A stretch of DNA of 64,000 bases, taken from Methyloterricola oryzae. GTDB lineage: Bacteria > Pseudomonadota > Gammaproteobacteria > Methylococcales > Methylococcaceae. Below, piece after piece: positions 30,011-39,102 of this stretch. The notes below the pieces were generated by a model. That model worked only from the letters and a program-made list of their open reading frames with translations, did not search any database and was not told the DNA's origin. How positions within the stretch are numbered: the first letter of the stretch is position 1; each line of letters starts with the position of its first letter. The DNA lies in contig NZ_JYNS01000001.1 in NCBI RefSeq assembly GCF_000934725.1, forward strand, positions 558,001 to 622,000. The letters run 5' to 3'. The position numbers and the translations under genes are program-made.

Positions 30011-30838
30011 TTATTGGGCCGGCTCGGGTGCAGCAGGCTTGGCGCTTTCTTTCTCCAGTTCCTCGTCCACTTCCTGCTCCGCGTGCTCGAAGTCCACGTC
30101 CAGGGGCGGATTGCCATCGTGGATCTTGGTTTCGCGCTCCTGGAAATAGGCGTTGCGCAGGAACTCGTAACGGTCCTTGGCGGCGGCGTCCAGCACCTTG
30201 TAGCCGCTCTTGTTGTCGGCTTCCTGGTCGGTGACGCGCAGGGTTCCCGACAACAGCGGCACTACGCCAGGCGCCACATAGTTGATGGGATTGGTGGCGC
30301 TGTCGCCCACCAGTCCGCCCACGCCGCGCGGCGTGCTGGGCCCGAAGAAGGGCAGCACCAGATACGGACCGGAAGGAATGCCCCACACCGCCATGGTCTG
30401 ATCAAAATCCTCGCGGTGCTTGGACAAACCCAGGTAGTCCGCCACGTCGATGAATCCGCCAACGCCCACGGTCGTATTGATCAGGAAGCGCCCCATGTCC
30501 TCCCCGCCCTGCATGGGCTTCCACTGCAGGAAGTCATTGAGAAACACGGAAATATCGTTGATATTGCTATAGAAATTGGTGATGCCCGTGTCCACGAATT
30601 CCGGCGTGACGTACTTGTAGCCCTTGGCGACCGGCTGCATCACGTATTCGTCGACGCCGTCGTTGAACCCTTGGACATCCCGGTTCCACTCCTCCCAGGG
30701 GTCCCTCGGATCCGGAGCCGTCGTCGCGACGGCCGGGCGCTCTTCCGTCGGGGTGTCCGTGGCGCAAGCGCCCAGCCACAATGGGATCAAACACGTTGCA
30801 GCGGCCACTTTGGCCTGACGGGAGGGAAGAAACTTCAT
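30011..30838 (-). CDS. mlaA: MlaA (VacJ) outer-membrane lipoprotein
   Basis: Outer-membrane component of the Mla system, which removes mislocalised phospholipids from the outer leaflet. The 275-aa protein has a lipoprotein signal with lipobox LGAC (Cys about 25) and the family core DPWEEWNRDVQGFND, then INDISVFLNDFLQ, GRFLINTTVGVGGFIDVA, EDFDQTMAVWGIPSGPYLVLPFFGPSTPR. The C-terminus is acidic and Ala/Pro-rich. The other mla genes are not in this window. Confidence 0.93.
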   Translation of the reverse strand: MKFLPSRQAKVAAATCLIPLWLGACATDTPTEERPAVATTAPDPRDPWEEWNRDVQGFNDGVDEYVMQPVAKGYKYVTPEFVDTGITNFYSNINDISVFLNDFLQWKPMQGGEDMGRFLINTTVGVGGFIDVADYLGLSKHREDFDQTMAVWGIPSGPYLVLPFFGPSTPRGVGGLVGDSATNPINYVAPGVVPLLSGTLRVTDQEADNKSGYKVLDAAAKDRYEFLRNAYFQERETKIHDGNPPLDVDFEHAEQEVDEELEKESAKPAAPEPAQ

Positions 30839-31226
30839 GCAACTCGCTCTCGAAACTGGAAGGATCGTCGGGCCGGACTTTCAGACCCTGACGGCTAGCG
30901 ATTGCCGTGAAAATCACGGGCGCAAAAGGGTAACCGATCAACGACGGTAATTGCAAAACCCACGTGAAGTCAGCGACATCGCATCCGCCCCGCGGCCTTG
31001 TAGCGCTCAGATAAAAGCTGCATTTGAAGCCCGCGCGACTACACTTAGCTAACATCAACCCGCCCGAGTGATCTCGGGGGAAAGGCGGATGCATTGCAAT
31101 TCCTGACTGGCTTGGAAGCAGCGGAATGGCCGGGCGCAGTCGCGCCAACCCCAGTCATATCGAAACAGGGGCCTCTTTGGTTTCTGGGCGCATGAAACAG
31201 GGCAGGCGCGCAAGCCGGAGAACACC
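30839..31226. other. Divergent intergenic region
   Basis: About 390 bases between mlaA (leftward) and the diguanylate cyclase (rightward). No gene or RNA is recognised; promoters of both genes are expected here. Confidence 0.4.
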
Positions 31227-32279
31227 GTGACCATGAACAAAGCAATGCAGCAGTTGGCTTCCCTCACTGCTGTGCGCGACTTCGAGCTGCTGGAAATGGG
31301 ATTGCTGAAATCCCTGGAGGAGATGCTCAAACTCCGCAGCATCAAGCTGTTGACATTGTCGGAACAGAACGGGAGCTACGAGATCCGGGGCTACGAGCGC
31401 GACGCCGAGGGTGTGTCGCGGGCCTGCCACGTAACCGGCCTGCTGTCTCCCTTGCCCCAAGGCATTTCACCCAGTGTCTGGGGCGCTATCGAGCAGGCCA
31501 AGGCAACCCGCCGTCGGGTCGCCCTGATAGGCGAAGAAAACTTCGGAACGGTCTATCCCTTGTTGGCCAACGACATGATCTTGGGATACGTACTCATCGC
31601 CGAAGGCTCGCAGCCCAATTCTCTCGAATATCAACTGGTCGAAGGCGTCCTGCGGGTCTTCCACAACTATTACGCACTGCTCGAGGAAAGCCAGCGCGAC
31701 AAACTGACGGGCCTGCTTAACCGCAAGACCTTCGATGACAAGATCGGCCGGGTTCTCGATATGATGGCAGTGGAGTTGTCGAGTTCATTCCACGGTTCGG
31801 ACCGGCGCAAGCGGCAGGAATTCGGCCCACCGTCCTGGTTGGCGGTCATGGACATCGACCATTTCAAGCGCGTCAACGACAGCTTCGGCCATATCTATGG
31901 CGACGAAGTGTTGATCCTGGTATCCCAGATCATGAAGCGCTCCTTCCGGGCCGATGATCTGCTGTTCCGTTTCGGCGGCGAGGAATTCGTGGCGATCATC
32001 AGCGCCCACGACCGCGCGGGCGCCAAAGCCGCCTTCGAGCGATTCAGGAGCGCGGTGGAGCATCACCCGTTCCCCCAGGTCGGCCGGGTCACGATGAGCA
32101 TCGGCGTCGCCGGGCTAGAACGCATCGGCAATCCGACCTTATTGCTGGGCAATGCGGACAAGGCCCTTTATCATGCCAAGCGCAACGGTCGCAATCGGCT
32201 GGTATTCTACGAGGAACTCGTTGCCGACGGCACGGTGCAGGAAACCAGCGTCTCCCCAGGTTCCGTGGACCTCTTCTGA
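31227..32279 (+). CDS. GAF-like sensor diguanylate cyclase
   Basis: Makes cyclic di-GMP from two GTP. The 350-aa soluble protein has an N-terminal GAF-like sensory part (about 15-150) and a GGDEF domain from DKLTGLLNRKTFD onward. The active-site loop is FGGEEF (about 249-254), and an inhibitory I-site RADD stands five residues before it, so product feedback is expected. The GTG at 31,227 has GGAG six bases upstream; ATG at 31,233 is an alternative. An insertion SDRRKRQEFGPPS lies between the first GGDEF helix and the WLAVMDIDHFK strand. Confidence 0.93.
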   Translation: MTMNKAMQQLASLTAVRDFELLEMGLLKSLEEMLKLRSIKLLTLSEQNGSYEIRGYERDAEGVSRACHVTGLLSPLPQGISPSVWGAIEQAKATRRRVALIGEENFGTVYPLLANDMILGYVLIAEGSQPNSLEYQLVEGVLRVFHNYYALLEESQRDKLTGLLNRKTFDDKIGRVLDMMAVELSSSFHGSDRRKRQEFGPPSWLAVMDIDHFKRVNDSFGHIYGDEVLILVSQIMKRSFRADDLLFRFGGEEFVAIISAHDRAGAKAAFERFRSAVEHHPFPQVGRVTMSIGVAGLERIGNPTLLLGNADKALYHAKRNGRNRLVFYEELVADGTVQETSVSPGSVDLF

Positions 32280-32529
32280 CGGCCGGGCAGCTTTGTCCGT
32301 GGCCCGGCTATTGCTTCGCTTCTTGACAGGAATCGCTGAATAAGTCCACTGTGAGGCGGAGCACCGCACTCCGGAGAACCCGGCACGGCGAGCATTCTCC
32401 GAACAAGCCGAAGAACAGGCGTTTCCAGACGCATGCCCGCCATGCCTCGGCGCAACCGCTACAGGCGCAGACCGGGAACCCATCGCACCAGCCTTGCGCG
32501 CGCCATGCACCGAACTATGACAAATTGTC

Positions 32530-35500
32530 GTGAACCTCCTCATGCCTGAACCGACCCTCGACGCGCTGAACCAGTATTTCCGGCAAGTCCGCACCATCAT
32601 CCTAGACCGCCAGGACTGGATCAGCGGCCTGCTGCCGGCCAGCACCGCCGTCACCACCCACGGCGATTACACCGACGCCTGGGTGCGCGACAACGTCTAC
32701 AGCATTCTCGCCGCCTGGGGCCTGGCGCTGGCCATGCGCAAGCAGCCCTCCCAGCGCGACCGCGCCTATCTGCTGGAGCAAAGCACGGTCAAGCTGATGC
32801 GCGGCCTGCTCACCGCCATGATGCGGCAGGCACCCAAGGTGGAGAAGTTCAAGCACAGCCAGAACCCTCTGGACGCCTTGCACGCCAAGTACAAGACCAG
32901 CAGCGGCGAGGTGGTGGTGGGCGACAACGAATGGGGGCATCTGCAACTGGACGCCACATCCCTGTTCCTGCTCATGCTCGCCCAGATGACCGCCTCGGGG
33001 TTGCGCATCGTGTTCACCCTGGACGAGGTCAATTTCGTGCAGAACCTGGTGCACTACATTAGCCGGGCCTATCGCACGCCCGATTACGGCATCTGGGAGC
33101 GCGGCAACAAGCTGAACCACGGCGTGGCGGAGCTTAACGCCAGTTCCATGGGCATGGCCAAGGCGGCTCTGGAGGCCATGGCCGGCTGCAACCTCTTCGG
33201 CGCCGAAGGCGGACAGGCGGCCATCGTCCACGTGGTGGCCGACGACATCGCCCGCACCCGCATCTCCCTGGAAGCCCTGCTGCCCAGGGAATCCCTGTCC
33301 AAGGAAGTGGACGCCGCCGTCCTCAGCATTACCGGCTTTCCCGCCTTCGCGGTGGACGACCCGGCGCTGCGCGAGAAGACCGAAGGCCTGATCGTGGAAA
33401 AGCTGGAAGGCCGCTACGGTTGCAAGCGCTTCCTGCTGGATGGCCATCAGACCGTGATCGAGGACCACAACCGGCTCCACTACGAGCCCCACGAATTGAG
33501 GGAGTTCAAGGATATCGAGTGTGAGTGGCCCTTGTTCTTCACCTATCTGCTCGTCAATCACCAGTTGGCGGGCCGCGCCGAGGCCGCCGCCGGCTATCGT
33601 CAGCGTTTGGAAGACCTGCTGGTGGGGCGCGGCGGCGAGCGCCTGCTGCCGGAACTGTACCGGGTACCCCGGGAAAGCCTGGACGCCGAGCGGCGCGAAC
33701 CGCACAGCCAGACCCGCGTACCCAATGAGAATATACCCCTGGTCTGGGCGCAGAGCCTCTACATCCTCGGCTGCTTGCTGCAGGACGGGCTGATCACGGC
33801 CGAGGACATCGATCCGCTGGGCCGGCATCGAGCAGCCGCCCGCGCCGGCAACCGCACGGTGCAACTGGCCTTGCTGGCCGATGATGAGACGGTGAAGGCA
33901 GCTCTCGCCGGCCATGGCATCGCCGCGCAGACCCTGGCCGAGATCGCTCCGGTCCAGGTGCGCGACGCCGGCGAACTGGCCGCCGCCTACGCCCAGGTGG
34001 GGCGCAACGACCGCATGGGCCTCACTGGCCGTCCACTGCGAAAGCTCAGACCCCTGTCCACGTCCAGGCTGTACCTGCTGGCCGGCGAGCCGTTGCTGTT
34101 CCTCCCCCAGTTCATGAACCAGAAGGGCTTCTACATCGCCATGGACAACCGCCTGCTGATCCAGCGCCTGCGCACGGAACTGGCTTACATCGCGCGGCAC
34201 TGGCGGCATGAGGCACCACCGCTGATGGCCATCAACGTCAAGCAGAACATGCTGGAAGGCGAGGACGGGGCCATGCTCTTGCAATTCATCGCTCAATTGC
34301 AGGAAGGCACGGTTGGGGGGTTCAAGGCGAAGCTGGGTAGTCTGGCGGAATTCCTCGATACCTGCTGCCGTGAGAAGATCGATTATTTACACGACTTCCG
34401 CTTCTCCCAGCCGCAATGGGAGGACACGGAGCGGCCCTTCGCCCATGCCCTGCCGCAAACCGATGAGCCGCCGACGCCCCTGGACAGCGTGCAACTGACG
34501 GAGTGGGAACTAGGCGATGACCGGCGGCTGACCGAGGAACTGCGCCACAACCCCAACCTGCACGCCCAACTGGAGGCCCTGAGCCTGCTGACTTCCCGCC
34601 ACGGGCTGGATTTCGACACCGGCCTGCGCGGCCAGGACGGACGTCCGGCCCGGGTGCGCGACCTGCTGGAAGAGGTCTATACCCGCGCCGGCGACCGCCA
34701 CGCCTGGTACATCGTGCGCCGCTGCGCGGGCCTCCTGGGCAAGTACGACATCAATCTGGAACAGGCAGCCACCGAGATCCTGGTGCGCCAGCACGGCCTG
34801 ACCGTGGGACGCGCCTACAGCGGCAAGGCCACCCTCCGGCGTCCCGCCGACTCCTGGGAAATCCTGCAGACCATCCGCAACTTCAACACCCAGGACACCA
34901 GCCAGCACATCATCATCCAGGAGCTGATCCTCAATCTGGGGCTGCTGATCAAGACCCGGCCGGAGCTGTTCACCGACATGAGCACCATCCGCGTCGGCCA
35001 TATCCTGCAACTCCTCGTGGCCCGGCAGAAGCGGGCTTCGGGCGGCTCTCTGGACCAGGCCTTCAGCGAGGTGCTGACCATGCCCCCGCACCGTCTGGCG
35101 CAGGAGTTGGAGAAAACCCTTGAGGATTATGGCGACAGTCAGACCCAGTTGGGCCAGGTGGAGAGCCTGCACTACGAGGGCGCCCAGCGCGAACTGCATT
35201 CGGGCCGCTTCCCCGCCTCCATGGACCCCAGGGACCGCGGGCAGGCCGAGGACTGGTATGAATGGCGGGAGCGCCAGGGCACCGTGGGGCGGGAAAGCGA
35301 CGCCTTCTACCGCGGCGTCTGGCTGCTGCTGGAGCGCTGCCATGGGTTGATGCTGGGCGAGAAGATTAACGGCAAGCGGCGCCTGGACAGCGAATCCATA
35401 CGCGCGCAGATGACGCCGGGGGAGCAGACTTTCAAGCTGCACGTGAGCCATGTGCTCAACAAGATCGACGCCCCGGTCTACCGGCAACTGACGGTGGAAG

Positions 35501-35754
35501 CCCTGTCGGCGCTGGCTTCGGTGTTCCGTGACAATCCCAGCCTGCGAGTGGACGACACCCTGGTCACCGACATCCTCATCGGCCATGCGGTGCGGCTGTG
35601 CTGGCTGCAGAACCACCCAGAGCACGAGGGCCGCTACGAGGAATTCGTCTCCCTGGCCTGGCAGGCCTTCTACCAGATGCCGCCTCACGCCGTGGCTAAC
35701 GGTATACTGGACGCTTTGATCCACTTGCTCGGCGGCTCCATCCGCACAACGTGA
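32530..35754 (+). CDS. GH15-related protein resembling phosphorylase kinase alpha/beta subunits
   Basis: A 1074-aa protein. The N-terminal half is a GH15-like (alpha/alpha)6 toroid: STAVTTHGDYTDAWVRDNVYSILAAWGLA (about 38-66), VVVGDNEWGHLQLDATSLFLLMLAQM, KLNHGVAELNASSMGMAKAALEA and VPNENIPLVWAQSLYILG. The second half (RPADSWEILQTIRNFN, FTDMSTIRVGHILQL, MTPGEQTFKLHVSHVLNKIDAPVYRQLTVEAL) resembles the C-terminal region of eukaryotic phosphorylase kinase alpha/beta. It overlaps the glucokinase unit at its 3' end, suggesting work on alpha-glucans. GTG at 32,530 or ATG at 32,542 may be the start; neither has a good ribosome-binding site. Confidence 0.82.
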   Translation: MNLLMPEPTLDALNQYFRQVRTIILDRQDWISGLLPASTAVTTHGDYTDAWVRDNVYSILAAWGLALAMRKQPSQRDRAYLLEQSTVKLMRGLLTAMMRQAPKVEKFKHSQNPLDALHAKYKTSSGEVVVGDNEWGHLQLDATSLFLLMLAQMTASGLRIVFTLDEVNFVQNLVHYISRAYRTPDYGIWERGNKLNHGVAELNASSMGMAKAALEAMAGCNLFGAEGGQAAIVHVVADDIARTRISLEALLPRESLSKEVDAAVLSITGFPAFAVDDPALREKTEGLIVEKLEGRYGCKRFLLDGHQTVIEDHNRLHYEPHELREFKDIECEWPLFFTYLLVNHQLAGRAEAAAGYRQRLEDLLVGRGGERLLPELYRVPRESLDAERREPHSQTRVPNENIPLVWAQSLYILGCLLQDGLITAEDIDPLGRHRAAARAGNRTVQLALLADDETVKAALAGHGIAAQTLAEIAPVQVRDAGELAAAYAQVGRNDRMGLTGRPLRKLRPLSTSRLYLLAGEPLLFLPQFMNQKGFYIAMDNRLLIQRLRTELAYIARHWRHEAPPLMAINVKQNMLEGEDGAMLLQFIAQLQEGTVGGFKAKLGSLAEFLDTCCREKIDYLHDFRFSQPQWEDTERPFAHALPQTDEPPTPLDSVQLTEWELGDDRRLTEELRHNPNLHAQLEALSLLTSRHGLDFDTGLRGQDGRPARVRDLLEEVYTRAGDRHAWYIVRRCAGLLGKYDINLEQAATEILVRQHGLTVGRAYSGKATLRRPADSWEILQTIRNFNTQDTSQHIIIQELILNLGLLIKTRPELFTDMSTIRVGHILQLLVARQKRASGGSLDQAFSEVLTMPPHRLAQELEKTLEDYGDSQTQLGQVESLHYEGAQRELHSGRFPASMDPRDRGQAEDWYEWRERQGTVGRESDAFYRGVWLLLERCHGLMLGEKINGKRRLDSESIRAQMTPGEQTFKLHVSHVLNKIDAPVYRQLTVEALSALASVFRDNPSLRVDDTLVTDILIGHAVRLCWLQNHPEHEGRYEEFVSLAWQAFYQMPPHAVANGILDALIHLLGGSIRTT

Positions 35755-35762
35755 GGACATCC

Positions 35763-36743
35763 ATGATTCTGGCTGGCGACATCGGCGGCACCAAAACGGT
35801 CTTGACTCTGGCGCAGCGGCAGGCGGACGGCAGCCTGCACTGTCTGCGCGAGGAAACCTTCGCCAGCGGCGAATATCCGAGCTTCGACGCGATCCTCGAT
35901 CTCTTTCTGGCGCATCAGCCCGGTCTGTCCAGCGCCTGCTTCGGCGTGGCCGGGCCTGTGGTCCAGCAGCGCTGCGTCACAACCAACCTGCCCTGGGTGC
36001 TGGACGCCGAGGAACTCAAGGCCAAGCTGGGCACGCCCCAGGTGCGGCTGCTCAATGACCTGGAGGCCATGGCCTTAGGAATGCTGCACCTGGACGACGA
36101 GGACTTCGTCGACCTGAACCCGGATGCTGAGCCGCATCCGGGCAACATCGCCGTCATCGCCGCGGGCACGGGCCTGGGTGAGGCCATCCTCTACTGGGAC
36201 GGTGAAAAACACCGGGCCATGGCCACCGAGGGCGGTCACAGCGATTTCGCGCCGCAGACCGAACAGCAGTTGCGGCTGCTGGGCTTTCTGCGCGGTCTCT
36301 ACCCGGAGCATGTGAGCTGGGAGCGCCTCCTCTCGGGGCCGGGCTTCAGCCATCTATACGATTTCCTGGTGGAAAGCGGCTACGCGCCGCCCTGCCCGGC
36401 CGTGCCGGCAGCCTCCCAACCGTCTTCGGGCCTGGACCGCAATGCGCTGATCTCGCGACTGGGCGTGGGGGATGAAGACCCGGTGTGCCGCGAGGCGGTG
36501 CGCCTGTTCACGGAGCTATACGGAGCCGAAGCAGGCAACCTGGCCCTCAAATGCTTCGCCACGGGCGGCGTGTTCATCGGCGGGGGCATTGGCCCTAAGA
36601 TCCGCCCCTTGCTGGAATCCGGCGAGTTCTTGCGCGCCTTCACCGCCAAGGGCCGCTTCGCGCCGGTGATGGCCAAGATGCCGGTCAAGCTGGCCCTGAA
36701 CCCCCGCGCCCCGCTGCTGGGCGCCTTGCATTACTTCGGCTGA
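35763..36743 (+). CDS. glk: Glucokinase
   Basis: Phosphorylates glucose with ATP. The 326-aa protein belongs to the bacterial ROK-unrelated glucokinase family: MILAGDIGGTKTVL (phosphate-1), FGVAGPV, LLNDLEAMALG with the catalytic Asp, IAAGTGLGEAIL, EGGHSDFAP, and FATGGVFIGGGIGPKI. GAGG lies 6 bases before the ATG, inside the end of the upstream gene whose TGA is at 35,752. The tight coupling with the GH15-like protein suggests that glucose released from glucan is directly phosphorylated. Confidence 0.95.
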   Translation: MILAGDIGGTKTVLTLAQRQADGSLHCLREETFASGEYPSFDAILDLFLAHQPGLSSACFGVAGPVVQQRCVTTNLPWVLDAEELKAKLGTPQVRLLNDLEAMALGMLHLDDEDFVDLNPDAEPHPGNIAVIAAGTGLGEAILYWDGEKHRAMATEGGHSDFAPQTEQQLRLLGFLRGLYPEHVSWERLLSGPGFSHLYDFLVESGYAPPCPAVPAASQPSSGLDRNALISRLGVGDEDPVCREAVRLFTELYGAEAGNLALKCFATGGVFIGGGIGPKIRPLLESGEFLRAFTAKGRFAPVMAKMPVKLALNPRAPLLGALHYFG

Positions 36744-36769
36744 GACCACCTTCCTCGCGGCGGAGTGCG

Positions 36770-37150
36770 TCAGTCCTTCTTCAACAGGGACGCCAGATCG
36801 GCGAAGGGCTTGTGGGAGCCGCCGCCATCCGCCCGCGCGCCCGGCTTTTCGCGCCCGTAGCGGTCCGCGTTGAGGTAGCGGGAGTGCTCCTCGTCGTGGC
36901 AGTACAAGCACAATAGCTCCCAGTTGCTGCCGTCCGGCGGGTTGTTGTCATGGTTGTGGTCGCGGTGATGGACCGTGAGTTCGCGCAGGTTCTTGAGGTC
37001 GAACACCCGGGCGCAGCGTCCGCAGACCCAGGGATAGAGCTTGAGGGCCTGCTCGCGGTAGCCGCGCTCGCGTTCTTCCGCCGCCTTGCGGGCCTCGGCG
37101 ACCACGCGGTCCAGTTTGGCTTGATCCGGTGTGGTTTTCTTCGGGGGCAT
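36770..37150 (-). CDS. yajD: YajD family HNH nuclease
   Basis: A 126-aa HNH endonuclease-fold protein starting at MPPKKTTPDQAK, with AGGAG 8 bases upstream. Zinc cysteines in CGRCARVF, the HNH core LTVHHRDHNHDNNPPDGSNWELLCLYCHDEEH and the C-terminal ASLLKKD tail are all typical of YajD. Physiological role is unknown. It lies convergent to glk. Confidence 0.92.
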   Translation of the reverse strand: MPPKKTTPDQAKLDRVVAEARKAAEERERGYREQALKLYPWVCGRCARVFDLKNLRELTVHHRDHNHDNNPPDGSNWELLCLYCHDEEHSRYLNADRYGREKPGARADGGGSHKPFADLASLLKKD

Positions 37151-37181
37151 GGCAAACACTCCTGGGCTTGAGCCGGCCGGT

Positions 37182-37484
37182 TTAAAGCACCGCCTCGAAC
37201 CCTTCGAAATTGGGGTGGCCGATGTAGACGCCCTTCGCGCCGCCCGCATTGGCGTGGGCCTTGCGAAATGCCTCGGAGTGGGTCCAGGCCTCGAAAGCCT
37301 CGCGGGACTCCCAGACCGAATGGGAGGCAAACAGGGAATATTCCTCACTGGCCGGTCCCTGCAGCAGATGGAACTCCTTGAAACCGGGCACCTCGTCCAG
37401 ATAGGTTTCGCGGTTCTTCCAGATTTCGACGAACTCGGTCTCCTTACCCGGGGTGATCTTGAAGCGGTTCATGGCAATGAACAT
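37182..37484 (-). CDS. Antibiotic-biosynthesis-monooxygenase (ABM) family protein
   Basis: A 100-aa ferredoxin-like alpha/beta-barrel protein of the ABM/IsdG superfamily, starting at MFIAMNRFKITPGKETEF. It has the pattern IWKNRETYLDEVPGFKEFHLLQGP and YSLFASHSVWESREAFEAWTHSEAFRKAH, which is the haem-degrading-monooxygenase-like branch. The conserved W and H fit, but haem binding is not shown. No strong ribosome-binding site. Confidence 0.85.
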   Translation of the reverse strand: MFIAMNRFKITPGKETEFVEIWKNRETYLDEVPGFKEFHLLQGPASEEYSLFASHSVWESREAFEAWTHSEAFRKAHANAGGAKGVYIGHPNFEGFEAVL

Positions 37485-37621
37485 GGCGTATCTCGTGCGT
37501 TGTCGACGGCAGGCGTCAAAGGCCCTAATTAAACCCATGCGGCAGGATTTCACAAGCCCGGCATCGCGCCGAAGGCGCCCGCCGTGCGAAACTTGAGCAT
37601 TTTCATCGACCGGCCTCCAGC

Positions 37622-38506
37622 ATGCCTTCCAACCCGAAAAAGCCACGACGACCCGCGAAAACCAACGCCAGACCCGCGCCGCGGCGCGAAGCCCCGCAAG
37701 CATCCCGGCGCGAGACGCCCACGGAAGCGGACGCCGGCGAGAAACTGGCCAAGATCGCCGGTCTCCCTGCCGTGAGTGCCCTGTTCCGGCACGAACCGCA
37801 GCGGATCATGCGGCTGTACTATGAAGAGCGCCTGAAGGCCGCCGTCGGCCCCATCTGCTCCGAACTGGCGCGGCTGCACCGGCCCTACCGGCTGGTAAGC
37901 CCCGAGGAACTGGCCAAGGTGGCCGGCACCGTTCTGCATGGCGGTGTGGTGGCGGCGGCGATTCCGCGCCCGGTTTACGATCTGCAGTTCACCGAGGCCG
38001 AACGCTGGGCCCAGCGCGCGGAGCCGATCCTGATCCTGGACGGGGTGGGCAATCCCCACAACCTGGGCGCCATCGCCCGCACCCTGGGGTTTTTTGGCAT
38101 CAAGCACCTGGTGATCTCGGACCACCCGGAACAGGCCGCGCCCTCGGACGCCGCCTACCGCGTGGCCGAAGGCGGGCTGGACCTGATCGATGTGCACCGC
38201 CTGCGCCACCTGCCGCGCAGCCTCAAACGCCTGCAGCAACATTACCGCGTGGTGGGCACGGCCCTCACCGAAACAGCCCAGCCCTTGGACGAACTGCCTT
38301 TGGATGATCGCCCCCTGGCCCTGGTGCTGGGCAACGAAGAACATGGCCTGCCGCCGCAGACCCTCGCCGTATGCGAAGCGACGGTCATGCTCCAGGGCGC
38401 GGGCGAGATCCAGTCCCTCAACGTCTCCGCCACCGCCGCCATCCTGGTCTACGAACTGGCGCGCCGGCGGCCGGCGCCTCAGCAGCCGAAAAAGCGCGCC
38501 AGATAG
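37622..38506 (+). CDS. SpoU/TrmH-family RNA 2'-O-methyltransferase
   Basis: A 294-aa SPOUT methyltransferase similar to YfiF. The first 40 residues are basic and disordered (PKKPRRPAKTNARPAPRREAPQ). A substrate-binding domain spans about 50-125, and the catalytic knot has motif 1 LDGVGNPHNLGAIARTLGFFG, motif 2 ALVLGNEEHGLP and motif 3 IQSLNVSATAAILVYEL. The RNA target cannot be read from the sequence. Its end overlaps the convergent SRPBCC gene by 28 bases. Confidence 0.9.
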   Translation: MPSNPKKPRRPAKTNARPAPRREAPQASRRETPTEADAGEKLAKIAGLPAVSALFRHEPQRIMRLYYEERLKAAVGPICSELARLHRPYRLVSPEELAKVAGTVLHGGVVAAAIPRPVYDLQFTEAERWAQRAEPILILDGVGNPHNLGAIARTLGFFGIKHLVISDHPEQAAPSDAAYRVAEGGLDLIDVHRLRHLPRSLKRLQQHYRVVGTALTETAQPLDELPLDDRPLALVLGNEEHGLPPQTLAVCEATVMLQGAGEIQSLNVSATAAILVYELARRRPAPQQPKKRAR

Positions 38507-38937
38507 TCGCGGCGAAAATCGAAGATGGCCTCCAGGCGCTGGCGCACGAACAGCGCGTGCACCAGACGTCCCAGCCAGCCCCAGGGCATGACGTAGTACA
38601 CCCGGTCCTCCATCTCGATGCCGCCGGGTACCGGCTCGAAACGGTGCAGGTGGTGCCAGAAGCGGTAGGGACCGATGCGCTGCTCGTCGACGAATTGCCG
38701 CAGCGGAATCACATGCTTGATCTCCGTCACCCAGGTCATCGGGATCCCCGCCACGGCGGCGATGCGATAGGTGATGATCAGCCCCGGATAAATGTCTTCG
38801 GGCACCTCGGAGGTAATGCCAAAGCGCAGGAAGGCCGGCGTGATCTGCTCCAGGTTGCGCGGCGTGGAGAAAAACGGCCAGGCTTCCTCGGGCGTAATGG
38901 GCAGAAATTGCCGGCGGTGCAGACTGTAGATTTTCAT
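38479..38937 (-). CDS. SRPBCC (START-like) ligand-binding protein
   Basis: A 152-aa protein of the polyketide-cyclase/START-like fold: MKIYSLHRRQFLPITPEEAWPFFSTPRNLEQITPAFLRF is the canonical opening helix-strand arrangement, and EMEDRVYYVMPWGWLGRLVHALFVRQRLEAIFDFRRDYL the long C-terminal helix. Such proteins bind hydrophobic ligands in a deep pocket. It is divergent from the Rieske oxygenase gene that starts 165 bases away, so a link with lipid or sterol handling is possible but unproven. Confidence 0.85.
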   Translation of the reverse strand: MKIYSLHRRQFLPITPEEAWPFFSTPRNLEQITPAFLRFGITSEVPEDIYPGLIITYRIAAVAGIPMTWVTEIKHVIPLRQFVDEQRIGPYRFWHHLHRFEPVPGGIEMEDRVYYVMPWGWLGRLVHALFVRQRLEAIFDFRRDYLARFFGC

Positions 38938-39102
38938 GGATGCCAGTTCTTGGGATCAGTCGGTCCGGCCCGACGGGGAATTCAAGGCCTTCGACCGGCG
39001 CAATCCGCCGATGTTCGGCCGGGATTTTTCGTGGCCCCTCCGGGAACGCTCCGATATACTCACGGGTTGATCCGCCAACGCCAGACCGAGAGACACAAAG
39101 CC

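Noticed and set aside
32602-35760. Long minus-strand frames opposite the GH15-like gene
   Set aside because: Same GC-mirror effect; the plus-strand protein has strong family motifs.
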